A stretch of 64,000 nt of DNA from a bacterium (lineage in GTDB: Bacteria; Vulcanimicrobiota; Vulcanimicrobiia; Vulcanimicrobiales; SCRA01): assembly GCA_004297985.1 (NCBI GenBank), contig SCRA01000080.1:1-64000 (forward strand). The letters are read 5' to 3'. Numbering within the stretch: position 1 is the first letter of the stretch; every line of letters begins with the position of its first letter. Made by a program: the position numbers and the translations under genes. The notes beneath the pieces are model-generated. The model did no database searches, was not told the DNA's origin, and was given only the letters and a program-made list of their open reading frames with translations. Shown here in pieces: positions 1 through 7,858 of the stretch.

Positions 1-93
1 AGGGGACCCCGAAGTTGGAAGCCCCTCCGGGAGCGCAACCCGCGCAAGACGCGGTTGCTCGTGCCTCGGGCCAGCTCGTGTTTGCGTACCCGT
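1..93. repeat. 93-bp direct repeat, copy 1
   Basis: This copy is nearly identical to positions 113-205, with one difference (C versus T at the ninth base). The two are separated by a 19-bp unique spacer, giving a period of 112 bp, which is not a multiple of three, so it is not a coding repeat. Inside each copy GCAAC-C-CGCG and CGCGGTTGC form an imperfect stem, and AGGGG pairs with CCCCT near the 5' side. Because the copy begins at base 1, the array may continue to the left of the window. Confidence 0.85.
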
Positions 94-112
94 GACAAAC
101 CGTGGCCCGATC

Positions 113-205
113 AGGGGACCTCGAAGTTGGAAGCCCCTCCGGGAGCGCAACCCGCGCAAGACGCGGTTGCTCGTGCCTCGGGCCAGCTCGTGTTTGCGTA
201 CCCGT
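113..205. repeat. 93-bp direct repeat, copy 2
   Basis: Second copy of the element at 1-93. It ends 11 bp from the stop codon of the minus-strand arginase gene, so it lies in that gene's 3' region and could help end its transcript. Unit length and the single long imperfect hairpin argue against a CRISPR repeat. I saw no further copy in the window by eye. Confidence 0.85.
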
Positions 206-216
206 AGCGCGCCTAG

Positions 217-1098
217 CTAGAGAATCGTCTTGCCGAGCGCGGAGAGGATCAGCTCGACGGCCAGTTTCGCCGTACGATTCTCGATGTCGAGGATAGGATT
301 GATCTCGGTGACTTCCAGCGAGCCCAGTCGCCCGCTCGCGGCCAGGAGCTCCATCGCCAAGTGGGACTCGCGGTACGAGAGGCCGCCGCGCACCGGCGTT
401 CCGGTACCCGGCGCCTCCGACGGGTCGATGGCATCCATGTCGAACGTGACGTGGATGGGATCCTCCGGATGCGCGGGGTCCACGATGCGCCCGATGGCGG
501 AGGAGACGATCGCCTCGATACCCATCCGATCGACATCGCTCATCGAGTACGCCTTCACGCCCGCGCGGCGGATCAGCTCTTTCTCCGGGGGGTCGACGTC
601 GCGCAAGCCGACCATCACGATGCGCGCGGGATCGATGATGCCGCGCTCGATCGCCAGACCCACCGGCATTCCGTGAACGTTGCCGCTGCCCGAGGTTGCG
701 GGCGTGTTGATGTCGGCGTGCGCGTCGATCCAGATGACGCCTGGTTGGCGGCCGCGTGCCTGCTTCAAGCCTTGTAGGGTACCGAGCGCGATGGAGTGGT
801 CCCCGCCGATGACGATCGGGAAGCCGTCGTACCGTACAACGGTGGCGACTTCCTCGGCTACCTGCCTGCAAACGCCTTCGATAACGGAGAGAAAGCGCGC
901 GTTCGGTGCCGCCTGCTCCACACTCTCCCGCACCGGCACGAAGACGTTACCGCGATCGACGACCGTCAATCCCAGGCTGCGCACGCGGTCGCCGAGCGAG
1001 GCGTAACGCACGGCGGAGGGACCCATGTCCACGCCGCGGCGGCTAGCGCCGAGATCCATGGGCACGCCGATGATCTCGATTCGCTTGGTTTCCAGCAT
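217..1098 (-). CDS. rocF: arginase
   Basis: Ureohydrolase that converts L-arginine to ornithine and urea. The 293-aa product has all manganese ligands of the family: GGDHS (His101), DAHAD (Asp125, His127, Asp129) and FDMD (Asp220, Asp222). The SGSGNVHGMP segment (about 136-145) and the GTGTPVRGG..SYRES segment (232-245) resemble arginases more than agmatinases. I chose ATG at 1098 because AAGGGGAG sits about 8 nt upstream; the reading frame stays open to 1131 but that start has no such site. It is divergent from the serine hydrolase at 1248. Ornithine made here could feed the cyclodeaminase-like enzyme at 6592-7848. Confidence 0.93.
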   Translation of the reverse strand: MLETKRIEIIGVPMDLGASRRGVDMGPSAVRYASLGDRVRSLGLTVVDRGNVFVPVRESVEQAAPNARFLSVIEGVCRQVAEEVATVVRYDGFPIVIGGDHSIALGTLQGLKQARGRQPGVIWIDAHADINTPATSGSGNVHGMPVGLAIERGIIDPARIVMVGLRDVDPPEKELIRRAGVKAYSMSDVDRMGIEAIVSSAIGRIVDPAHPEDPIHVTFDMDAIDPSEAPGTGTPVRGGLSYRESHLAMELLAASGRLGSLEVTEINPILDIENRTAKLAVELILSALGKTIL

Positions 1099-1247
1099 GG
1101 GCCACTCCCCTTTGGGACGCCGCGTTGCCATCCCTCCGAACCCCTGCCTAGCCGCTCGCCGGCTTCAGAAGCAGCGAGGGTTCGCCGCCTTCTTCGCGGT
1201 ACTTCCCATCCGCCATCCCTTCGCCCCCAAAGGGAGTATTGTAGCGC

Positions 1248-2264
1248 ATGATTCGCCGCGCACTCATCGCGTTGACCGTCACTCTCACGATGGTCGTCGC
1301 TCCCGCGTGTGCACTCGGCACGCGGAGCGAGGGGGCGGCGATCGCGCTGCCGCTCGCGCAGCTTCAGTCACACCTCGACAGCCTTGCGCGCCACGCACCC
1401 GGCGACGTCGCCGTCGCGGTGCGTGATCTACGCACGGGCGAAGTCGTCGGATACAACGCGCATGCGAGTTTGCCCGCGGCTTCGACGATCAAAGTACCCG
1501 TCATGGTCGAGGTCTTTCGCCAAATGGAGGCGGGAGCGTTTACGCTCGACCGTGACGTGACGCTCGCGAGCGCCGACCGCGACGGCGGCTGGGGCGATCT
1601 CGCGGATGCTCCCGCCGGCTCGCACTACACGGTGCGCCGCCTCCTCTGGCTGATGATTACGCAGAGCGACAACACGGCGGCGAACATGCTGATTCGCTTG
1701 GTGGGGCGCGCTCACGTGAACCAGACGATGCACGCGCTAGGGCTCGGCAACACCTCGCTCAGCGACTACATTCGCTCCTATGGCGACATCCGCAGCATCC
1801 GCACCACCGCCTCCGACATGGTGCGCCTGATGGCGATGATCGCGCACGGTACGCTGGTTGACGAATGGTCCTGCGGCGAGATGCTCGAGATCATGGCGGG
1901 GCAGCAGATCAACACGCTGCTGCCGCAGCCGCTCCCCGCCGACGTGCTGGTGGCGCACAAGACGGGGAGCCTCCACGATACGCTCAACGACGTCGGTGTG
2001 GTCTACCTTGCCGGCGCGCCCTATGCCATCGCCGTCATGACGACGCATCTCGCCAGCCTCGACTCGGGGCGCGCGTTCATCCACGCCGTCTCGAGTTTGA
2101 CGTTCAAGGAGATCTCTACGCTCGCCGCGCGGCGCGCCGACGGCACGGTCGCACTGCCGGAGCAGGCGGAGCCGATCGTCCGCCCCGCCGCGGCAGTGGG
2201 CAGCCCGGTCTGGCAGCAGACCTCACCCGAAGGCGCGCTGGACTGGCAGGACGTAGACGGTTAA
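1248..2264 (+). CDS. secreted class A beta-lactamase-fold serine hydrolase
   Basis: A 338-aa protein with a signal peptide (about residues 1-22, no lipobox) and the three serine beta-lactamase/DD-peptidase motifs: S79-T-I-K82, S140-D-N142 and K238-T-G240. Spacing fits class A enzymes. However, the omega-loop position of the deacylating Glu166 aligns with Ser170, and no ExxLN motif is present. It may therefore be a penicillin-binding or peptidoglycan-processing serine hydrolase rather than a true beta-lactamase. It acts outside the cytoplasmic membrane. AGGGAG lies 12 nt before the ATG. The C-terminal 60 residues are Ala/Pro rich and unassigned. Confidence 0.85.
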   Translation: MIRRALIALTVTLTMVVAPACALGTRSEGAAIALPLAQLQSHLDSLARHAPGDVAVAVRDLRTGEVVGYNAHASLPAASTIKVPVMVEVFRQMEAGAFTLDRDVTLASADRDGGWGDLADAPAGSHYTVRRLLWLMITQSDNTAANMLIRLVGRAHVNQTMHALGLGNTSLSDYIRSYGDIRSIRTTASDMVRLMAMIAHGTLVDEWSCGEMLEIMAGQQINTLLPQPLPADVLVAHKTGSLHDTLNDVGVVYLAGAPYAIAVMTTHLASLDSGRAFIHAVSSLTFKEISTLAARRADGTVALPEQAEPIVRPAAAVGSPVWQQTSPEGALDWQDVDG

Positions 2265-2273
2265 GCGGCGGGC

Positions 2274-3236
2274 TTATCCGGCTGCCGACACCTTGCGCCC
2301 GCTGGACGTGGGCGTGATCCACGAACGGTAGCGCGGATCGCGACCGCGCACGGCATTCTCGTAGGCGGCCATGATGCGCTGGGTGATCGGGCCGATCTTT
2401 CCGTTGCCGATCGCGCGGCGGTCGAGCGAGACGATCGGTGCGACGCCGGCCGCTGAGCCGCAGAGGAAGGCTTCCTGGCAGCCGTAGACTTCGGTGCGAT
2501 CGATCGAGCGCTCGCACACCTCGAGTCCCAACAGGTCGCGTGCGATCTCGATGATCGAGTTGCGCGTGATCCCCTCGAGGATGTTCTGGCTTGCGTCCGG
2601 CGTCACCAACGCATCGCGCTTGATCATGAAGAAGTTTTCGGCGGAGCCTTCGGAGACGTGGCCGTCGGCCGAGAGCATCAGCGCCTCGTCGAAGCCGTTC
2701 TGCTGGGCCTCGCTTTTGGCGAATGCGGAGTTGACGTAAGCGCCGGTGATCTTCCCGCGCGCGGGAATCGAGCAGTCGTCGACGCGCCGCCACGAGGAGG
2801 TGCAGACGTTGAGGCCGTCTTCGCTGTCGATGTAGCGGTTGAACGGGATCGCCACGATAGCGAAGGCGTCGGGAACGCCGTGGAGCCGCACGCCCACGTC
2901 CTGCCCCGCCTTGTAAGCCAGTGGACGGATGTAGACGTCGCTCTCGAAGCGGTTGCGTACGCAGAGCTCGATGGTTGTCTCCACCATCTCATCGACGCTC
3001 ATGCCCAGGTTGATGTCGAGAATCTTGGCCGATTGCGTGATGCGCTCGTAGTGTGGCGCCAAGTGGAGCAGGTAGAGCTCGCGCTCCTCCGCGTTCCAGA
3101 AGCCGCGGATGCCTTCGAAGCAGCCGGTGCCGTAGTTGAGGCCGTGCGTGAGCAGGCCGACCTTGGCATCGTCGTAGCGGACGTAGCCCAGGTCCTTGGT
3201 GTAGACGGTCAGATTCGCGAGCTGACTGAGTTCCAT
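2274..3236 (-). CDS. ilvE: branched-chain amino acid aminotransferase
   Basis: A fold-type IV PLP aminotransferase of 320 aa that makes or degrades Leu, Ile and Val using glutamate/2-oxoglutarate. The PLP lysine is Lys162 in RGKITGAYVNS, which matches the branched-chain family rather than D-amino acid transaminase. The cofactor Glu/Asn pair is in GSAENFF (Glu200, Asn201). The N-terminal GLNYGTGCFEGIRGF segment is also typical. ATG at 3236 is preceded by AGGAGGAGG, whereas the longer frame starting at 3281 lacks a ribosome site. It follows tatD by 68 bp on the same strand and may be the last gene of the rsmI-metG-tatD-ilvE run. Confidence 0.93.
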   Translation of the reverse strand: MELSQLANLTVYTKDLGYVRYDDAKVGLLTHGLNYGTGCFEGIRGFWNAEERELYLLHLAPHYERITQSAKILDINLGMSVDEMVETTIELCVRNRFESDVYIRPLAYKAGQDVGVRLHGVPDAFAIVAIPFNRYIDSEDGLNVCTSSWRRVDDCSIPARGKITGAYVNSAFAKSEAQQNGFDEALMLSADGHVSEGSAENFFMIKRDALVTPDASQNILEGITRNSIIEIARDLLGLEVCERSIDRTEVYGCQEAFLCGSAAGVAPIVSLDRRAIGNGKIGPITQRIMAAYENAVRGRDPRYRSWITPTSSGRKVSAAG

Positions 3237-3304
3237 TGGATGCCTCCTCCTGCGCCGCTCGTTCTCCCCGCTCCGGGGCACGGCCCTCCGTCTCTCGGCA
3301 AAAG

Positions 3305-4111
3305 CTACCTCCCAGAGGGAGATTGGACGTTGTCGGTCAGGTGGAAGAAGGCACGGGCGCGAACGCTGCTCTCCGCTGCGAGGCGCTCGAAGGGCATCCC
3401 CAGCAGTCGCGCGACGAAGGCGGCGATCTCCGTCACATATGCGGGTTCGTTGCGCGTGCCGCGGTGCGGTACGGGGGTCATGTAGGGACAGTCGGTTTCG
3501 AACACGAGGTGCTCGGAGCCTACGGCGGTGACCGCCTCCCGGATGCTCGCCGCAGTCTTGAACGTCACCGCACCGCCGATTGCCAGCAGCAGGCCGAACT
3601 CTTCCGTCCAGCGGAGCGCATCCTCTACGCCGCCGGTGAAGCAGTGGATCAGCCCAGGATAGCCCGCGGGAAGCTCCTCGCGCAGGATCTCGGCGAAGTC
3701 GCCCTCCGCTTCGCGCTGATGGAAGACCAGCGGCTTTGCCGCCGCCACGGCGGCGCGGATCTGGCGGCGCAGCACGCGCCGCTGCGTTTCGCGCGGACTG
3801 TGGTCGTAGTGGTAGTCGAGCCCGATCTCGCCCACGGCCACCACGTGCGGATCACTGCACGCGGCGGCTAGGCACGCTTCGAGGTCGCTCGGAGCGTCCT
3901 TCGCTTCGTGCGGGTGGATGCCGAACGTGGCGTAGAGCTCCGGGGCGCCGTCGAACGCGGTGTGCGCCAGTTCGATCGCAGCGCGACTGTCATCGGCGTC
4001 GCAGCCGATGGCGACGATTGCCTCCACTCCCGCTGCGCGCGCACGGCGGAGGACCTCGGCGCGATCGCTCTCGTATTCCGCACCGTGGACGTGGGCGTGG
4101 GTATCGATCAC
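3305..4111 (-). CDS. tatD: TatD family metal-dependent hydrolase
   Basis: A 268-aa TIM-barrel amidohydrolase-superfamily nuclease. Metal ligands are visible: HAH at residues 4-7 after the initial MIDT, VGEIGLDYH (Glu and nearby Asp), a His in VFHQREAEGDF, HCFTGG, and FETDCPY near the C-terminus. The family removes 3' nucleotides from single-stranded DNA or RNA and D-aminoacyl groups from tRNA. It starts 7 bp after the metG stop, an arrangement found in many bacteria, so the two are likely co-transcribed. Confidence 0.93.
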   Translation of the reverse strand: MIDTHAHVHGAEYESDRAEVLRRARAAGVEAIVAIGCDADDSRAAIELAHTAFDGAPELYATFGIHPHEAKDAPSDLEACLAAACSDPHVVAVGEIGLDYHYDHSPRETQRRVLRRQIRAAVAAAKPLVFHQREAEGDFAEILREELPAGYPGLIHCFTGGVEDALRWTEEFGLLLAIGGAVTFKTAASIREAVTAVGSEHLVFETDCPYMTPVPHRGTRNEPAYVTEIAAFVARLLGMPFERLAAESSVRARAFFHLTDNVQSPSGR

Positions 4112-4118
4112 CGCTGCG

Positions 4119-5660
4119 CTAGGCTCCCTCGACCGCCGTCTCCAAGCGCGGAAAGAGCGGGACGCCTTTGCTCACGCGCGTCCCTTCCTCGGCCAGGCCC
4201 CAGCGCAGCGCGCTGGTCCACGGCTGGGCAGGCGTCTGTGCGAAGCCGAGCTGGCGCCACATCTCCTGGCTCTTGGCGGGCATGAACGGATGGAGCAATA
4301 CCGCCAGCCACCGCAGCCCCTCGCAGAGGCGGTACATGCAGGCATCGAGCGCCGTGGTCTCGCCGCGCTTCCTCAGCTCCCACGGCTTCGACTCGTCGAT
4401 CATCTTGTTGAGTGCGGTGACCAACTGCCAGATGTCTTCGAGGGCATCGCGGAAGTCGCACGCGGGCACGCTCGCGGCCACGCGCTCGGCGAGCCCGTTG
4501 ATCGGGAGGTTGGCAGCGTCGACGGGTGCGGGGACGCGTCCGTCGCAGTACTTCTCCACCATCGTCAGCGTCCGGTTGAGCAGGTTGCCGAGATCGTTGC
4601 CGAGGTCCGCCTGATAGCGGCGAACGACGGCCTCCTCCGAGAAGTTGAAGTCTTGGCCGAAGGGGGCCTCGCGCAGCAAGAAGTAGCGTACGGCGTCTGA
4701 CGTGAAGCGTTGAGCGATCTCGAACGGATCGACCACGTTGCCTTTCGACTTGGACATCTTCTCTTCGTTGAAAGTCAGCCAGCCGTTGGCGATCACGCCC
4801 GCCGGCTCGGCCAGGCCCAGGCCCCAGAGCACGGCCGGCCAGATGATGGTGTGGAAGCGCGCGATCTCCTTGCCGATGAGGTGGACGTTGGCAGGCCAGA
4901 GCCGCTCGAAGAGCGCGCGCTGCGCGGCATCGGGAGACTCCCAGCCGATGGCGGTGATATAGTTGAGCAGCGCGTCGAACCAGACGTAGATCACGCCTTC
5001 GCCGCCTGGGACGGGGATGCCCCAGGAGAGCGTGGCGCGCGTGATCGAGATGTCGTCGAGCCCGCTCTCCAGGATCGCGAGCATCTCGTTGTAGACGCGA
5101 TGCGGGCGCACCCACTGCGGATGGGCCTTGAAGTGCGCCAGCAGGCGCTCGTTGTAAGCGGAGAGGCGGAAGAACCAGTCGTCCTCGGAGAGCCACTTTA
5201 CTTCGCGGCGACACTCCTGGTTCGGGCAACGGCCGTCGATCAGCTTCGACTCCGGCCAGAACGTCTCGTCGTTGGTACAGTACCAGCCTTCGTACTTGCC
5301 GGGGTAGATGTCGCCGCGCTCGCGCAGAATCTCGAAGGCGCGCTGAACGCCGCGCTCGTGGCGCTCGTCGGTCGTGCGGATGAAGTCGTCATTCGTGATC
5401 TGGTAGGCGTCGAGCAGCGCTTTCCAGCGCGGGATCAAGCTGTCGACGAAGGCCTGCGGCTCGAGACCGGCAATTCGCGCGTTCTCCGCAATCTTCTGGC
5501 CGTGCTCGTCGGTACCGGTGAGGAAGTGCGCCGTCTCGTGCGTGCAGCGCGTCGTGCGCGCCATCACGTCGGCGGCGACCGTAGTATAAGCGTGGCCGAT
5601 GTGCGGGTTGCCGCTGACGTAGTAGATGGGCGTGGTGACGTAGAAAGCGCGCTGGCTCAC
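4119..5660 (-). CDS. metG: methionyl-tRNA synthetase
   Basis: Class I synthetase of 513 aa that charges tRNA-Met. The HIGH-type motif is HIGH at 20-23 in SGNPHIGHAY and the KMSKS loop is at 301-305. LTGTDEHGQKI (47-57) is the methionine-pocket signature. A short zinc knuckle is suggested by Cys128, Cys145 and Cys150. Length matches the compact form that ends after the anticodon-binding helical bundle, without the C-terminal tRNA-binding or dimerisation domain. It sits between rsmI (39 bp upstream) and tatD (7 bp downstream). Confidence 0.97.
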   Translation of the reverse strand: MSQRAFYVTTPIYYVSGNPHIGHAYTTVAADVMARTTRCTHETAHFLTGTDEHGQKIAENARIAGLEPQAFVDSLIPRWKALLDAYQITNDDFIRTTDERHERGVQRAFEILRERGDIYPGKYEGWYCTNDETFWPESKLIDGRCPNQECRREVKWLSEDDWFFRLSAYNERLLAHFKAHPQWVRPHRVYNEMLAILESGLDDISITRATLSWGIPVPGGEGVIYVWFDALLNYITAIGWESPDAAQRALFERLWPANVHLIGKEIARFHTIIWPAVLWGLGLAEPAGVIANGWLTFNEEKMSKSKGNVVDPFEIAQRFTSDAVRYFLLREAPFGQDFNFSEEAVVRRYQADLGNDLGNLLNRTLTMVEKYCDGRVPAPVDAANLPINGLAERVAASVPACDFRDALEDIWQLVTALNKMIDESKPWELRKRGETTALDACMYRLCEGLRWLAVLLHPFMPAKSQEMWRQLGFAQTPAQPWTSALRWGLAEEGTRVSKGVPLFPRLETAVEGA

Positions 5661-5699
5661 CGTGTTCTCCTAGGGGGCGATCGTCCGGAAACCTCGTCG

Positions 5700-6593
5700 T
5701 TAGTCGCGCGAGGGCGAGGAGCCTTCCTTGCGCCGCGCGGCCCGGGCGTAGAGTGTACGGCGCTCGCCGAGTCCCGCCGCAGCCAGGGTGCGTGCAATCG
5801 CCGAGACGCCCTCCCCTGCGGCAAGGAGCGCGTCGATGCGAGCGTCCACCGCCTCGGAGTCCGGCGGCTCTTGAGCGGCGGCGGCGCCCCCTTCGATGAC
5901 CAGCACCAGCTCGCCCCGGACCGGGGTAGTCAGCCCGGCCAACACCTCGCGGGGACTGCCCCACAGCCGCTGCTCGTGGAACTTGGTGTACTCGCGCAGC
6001 AGGAAACAGCGCACCACCTTTGCATGCTCGGCGTCGCGCAGGGTCTGCTCGATGCGCCGAGGCGATTCGTACCACGCGCTGACTCCAGCGGTGCACGCGG
6101 CGGCTTGCAGCGCCGCGTGCCGCTCCCCGGCCGCCCGAGGCACAAAGCCGGCGAAGCGCAGGCCGATGATCGGGAAGCCTGAGATGACGGCTGCGGAGAC
6201 GAAGGCGCAGGGCCCCGGAAGTACGTCGAACGGGATGCCCGCCTCGCGTGCGGCGGCGATAAGGCCCGAACCGGGGTCGCTCACGCCGGGCATCCCCGCG
6301 TCGCTTACCATGGCGACCAGCTTCCCGGCGCCGGCCAAGGCGAGCAGCTTGGGGCCCGCCGTGCGGGCATTGTGCTCGTGATAGGGGTAGAGCGGCTTCC
6401 CCGCGATCTCGAAGCGCGTCAGCAGTTTGCGCGTAACACGTGTGTCTTCGCAGGCGATGGCGTCGGCGGCGCGCAGGGTCTCCAGCGCGCGCAACGTGAG
6501 GTCGCCGAGGTTGCCCAGCGGCGTTGGGACGAGCACGATGCGCCCGGACGGGGCGGAGGCCTCCACACCGTCTCGTTCGAACAGGCCGCCCAT
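5700..6593 (-). CDS. rsmI: 16S rRNA (cytidine1402-2'-O)-methyltransferase
   Basis: A tetrapyrrole-methylase-fold enzyme that 2'-O-methylates C1402 of 16S rRNA using SAM. Diagnostic segments are VPTPLGNLGDLTLRALE (about 22-38), CEDTRVTRKLL, MVSDAGMPGVSDPG and GPCAFVSA. The product is 297 aa. ATG at 6593 is preceded by GGAGG six bases away, so I prefer it to the longer frame from 6719. This ATG and the ATG of the plus-strand gene at 6592 share the same CATG tetranucleotide, so the genes start head to head with no intergenic space. It is followed by metG and tatD. Confidence 0.92.
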   Translation of the reverse strand: MGGLFERDGVEASAPSGRIVLVPTPLGNLGDLTLRALETLRAADAIACEDTRVTRKLLTRFEIAGKPLYPYHEHNARTAGPKLLALAGAGKLVAMVSDAGMPGVSDPGSGLIAAAREAGIPFDVLPGPCAFVSAAVISGFPIIGLRFAGFVPRAAGERHAALQAAACTAGVSAWYESPRRIEQTLRDAEHAKVVRCFLLREYTKFHEQRLWGSPREVLAGLTTPVRGELVLVIEGGAAAAQEPPDSEAVDARIDALLAAGEGVSAIARTLAAAGLGERRTLYARAARRKEGSSPSRD

Positions 6594-7848
6594 GCGCACC
6601 TCCGCGACCGTCGAGCTCCGCGGCCATCTCATCGACTCGGGCATCTTCCAGCGCGTGCTGGAGACGATGGCCGATGCCGACGCGGAGTACACGATCGACG
6701 TCTTCGACGTCGGACGCACGAAGACCGATCCAAGCTATGCGCGCGTGACCGTCTTCGGCTTGGATCCCGAACCGTTTGCCGCGTTGCTGGACGATCTGCG
6801 CGCCACCGGCGCCACGGTCCTAGAGGATGCCGACGCGCGCACCGAGCCGGCACCGGCCGGCGGCGTTCTGCCGGACGATTTCTATGCCACCACCAACCTG
6901 GAGACCGAGGTCCGTTTGCGCGGCGAGTGGGTGCCGGTGGCACTGCCCGAGATGGACTGCGCCATCGTGGTGCGCGACGGGCGGCCGATCACGCTCGCCG
7001 GTTACGACGTGCGCGCGGGCGAGGCCGTGGTGGTGGGCCACGAAGGGGTGCGCGTGAAGCCGCTCGAGCGCCCCCGCAATCGCGCCGTCTTCGAGTTCAT
7101 GTCGAGCGCCGTCTCCAGCGAGAAACCCAAGGAGTCGCTGGTGGTGGAGATCGCGCGCGAGCTGCGCGCCTGCCTCGACACCGGCAAGCGCGTGCTGGTG
7201 GTGGGGGGGCCGGCCGTCGTGCACACGGGGGCTGCACGTTATCTGGCGGCGCTGATCCGCGAGGGCTACGTCAACGCGCTCTTCGCGGGCAACGCACTTG
7301 CCGTGCACGACATCGAGTCGCAGTTCTTCGGCACGTCACTGGGCGTCGATCTCGACAACGCCTACCCGGTGGAGCACGGCCACGTGCACCACCTGCGCAC
7401 CGTCAACCGCGTCCGTACCGTTGGCGGTATCCAAGCCGCCATCGACTGCGGCGCGCTGCGCGGCGGGATCATGTACGAGGCCTATCGCGCGCGTATTCCC
7501 GTGGTGCTCGCGGGCTCCATCCGCGACGACGGCCCGCTCCCGGACGTCATCACCGACGTGGTGGAGGCGCAGAAGGCGATGCGCGCAGTAGTACCGGAGG
7601 TGGGCGTGGCGTTGATGATCTGCACGCTGCTGCACTCGATCGCCGTGGGCAACATGCTGCCTGCCAGCGTGCGCGTGGTCAACGTGGACATCAACCCTGC
7701 CAGCGTCACCAAACTCTCCGATCGCGGTTCCTTCCAGACCATCGGCTTGGTGACCGATGCGGCCGCCTTCCTGCGCGAGCTCTGTGCGGCGCTGAAAGTG
7801 GGCGTCGAGCCGCCCAGCCCCGCCTCCCCAGCGGGCAGACTGGCATAG
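6592..7848 (+). CDS. LOR/SDH domain protein, TIGR00300-type ornithine cyclodeaminase-like
   Basis: A 418-aa protein of the TIGR00300 family. Its N-terminus (TVELRGHLIDS, then FDVGRTKTDPSYARV) is the LOR/SDH conserved region. The C-terminal half carries a Rossmann-like GGPAVVHTGA segment and NVDINPASVTKL. Archaeal members act as ornithine cyclodeaminase (ornithine to proline plus ammonia), and related cyanobacterial domains act in arginine catabolism. That would link it to the arginase at 217-1098, although they are not adjacent. Its exact reaction is inferred. No good ribosome site precedes 6592; the start is set by family alignment, and the mRNA may be leaderless. Confidence 0.8.
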   Translation: MRTSATVELRGHLIDSGIFQRVLETMADADAEYTIDVFDVGRTKTDPSYARVTVFGLDPEPFAALLDDLRATGATVLEDADARTEPAPAGGVLPDDFYATTNLETEVRLRGEWVPVALPEMDCAIVVRDGRPITLAGYDVRAGEAVVVGHEGVRVKPLERPRNRAVFEFMSSAVSSEKPKESLVVEIARELRACLDTGKRVLVVGGPAVVHTGAARYLAALIREGYVNALFAGNALAVHDIESQFFGTSLGVDLDNAYPVEHGHVHHLRTVNRVRTVGGIQAAIDCGALRGGIMYEAYRARIPVVLAGSIRDDGPLPDVITDVVEAQKAMRAVVPEVGVALMICTLLHSIAVGNMLPASVRVVNVDINPASVTKLSDRGSFQTIGLVTDAAAFLRELCAALKVGVEPPSPASPAGRLA

Positions 7849-7858
7849 GCACAGGCTG

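Noticed and set aside
1-205. CRISPR array
   Set aside because: Repeats of 93 bp with a single 19-bp spacer do not fit any CRISPR type, and no cas genes are near.
4710-6182. 490-residue plus-strand frame across metG and rsmI
   Set aside because: Shadow of two certain genes on the other strand.
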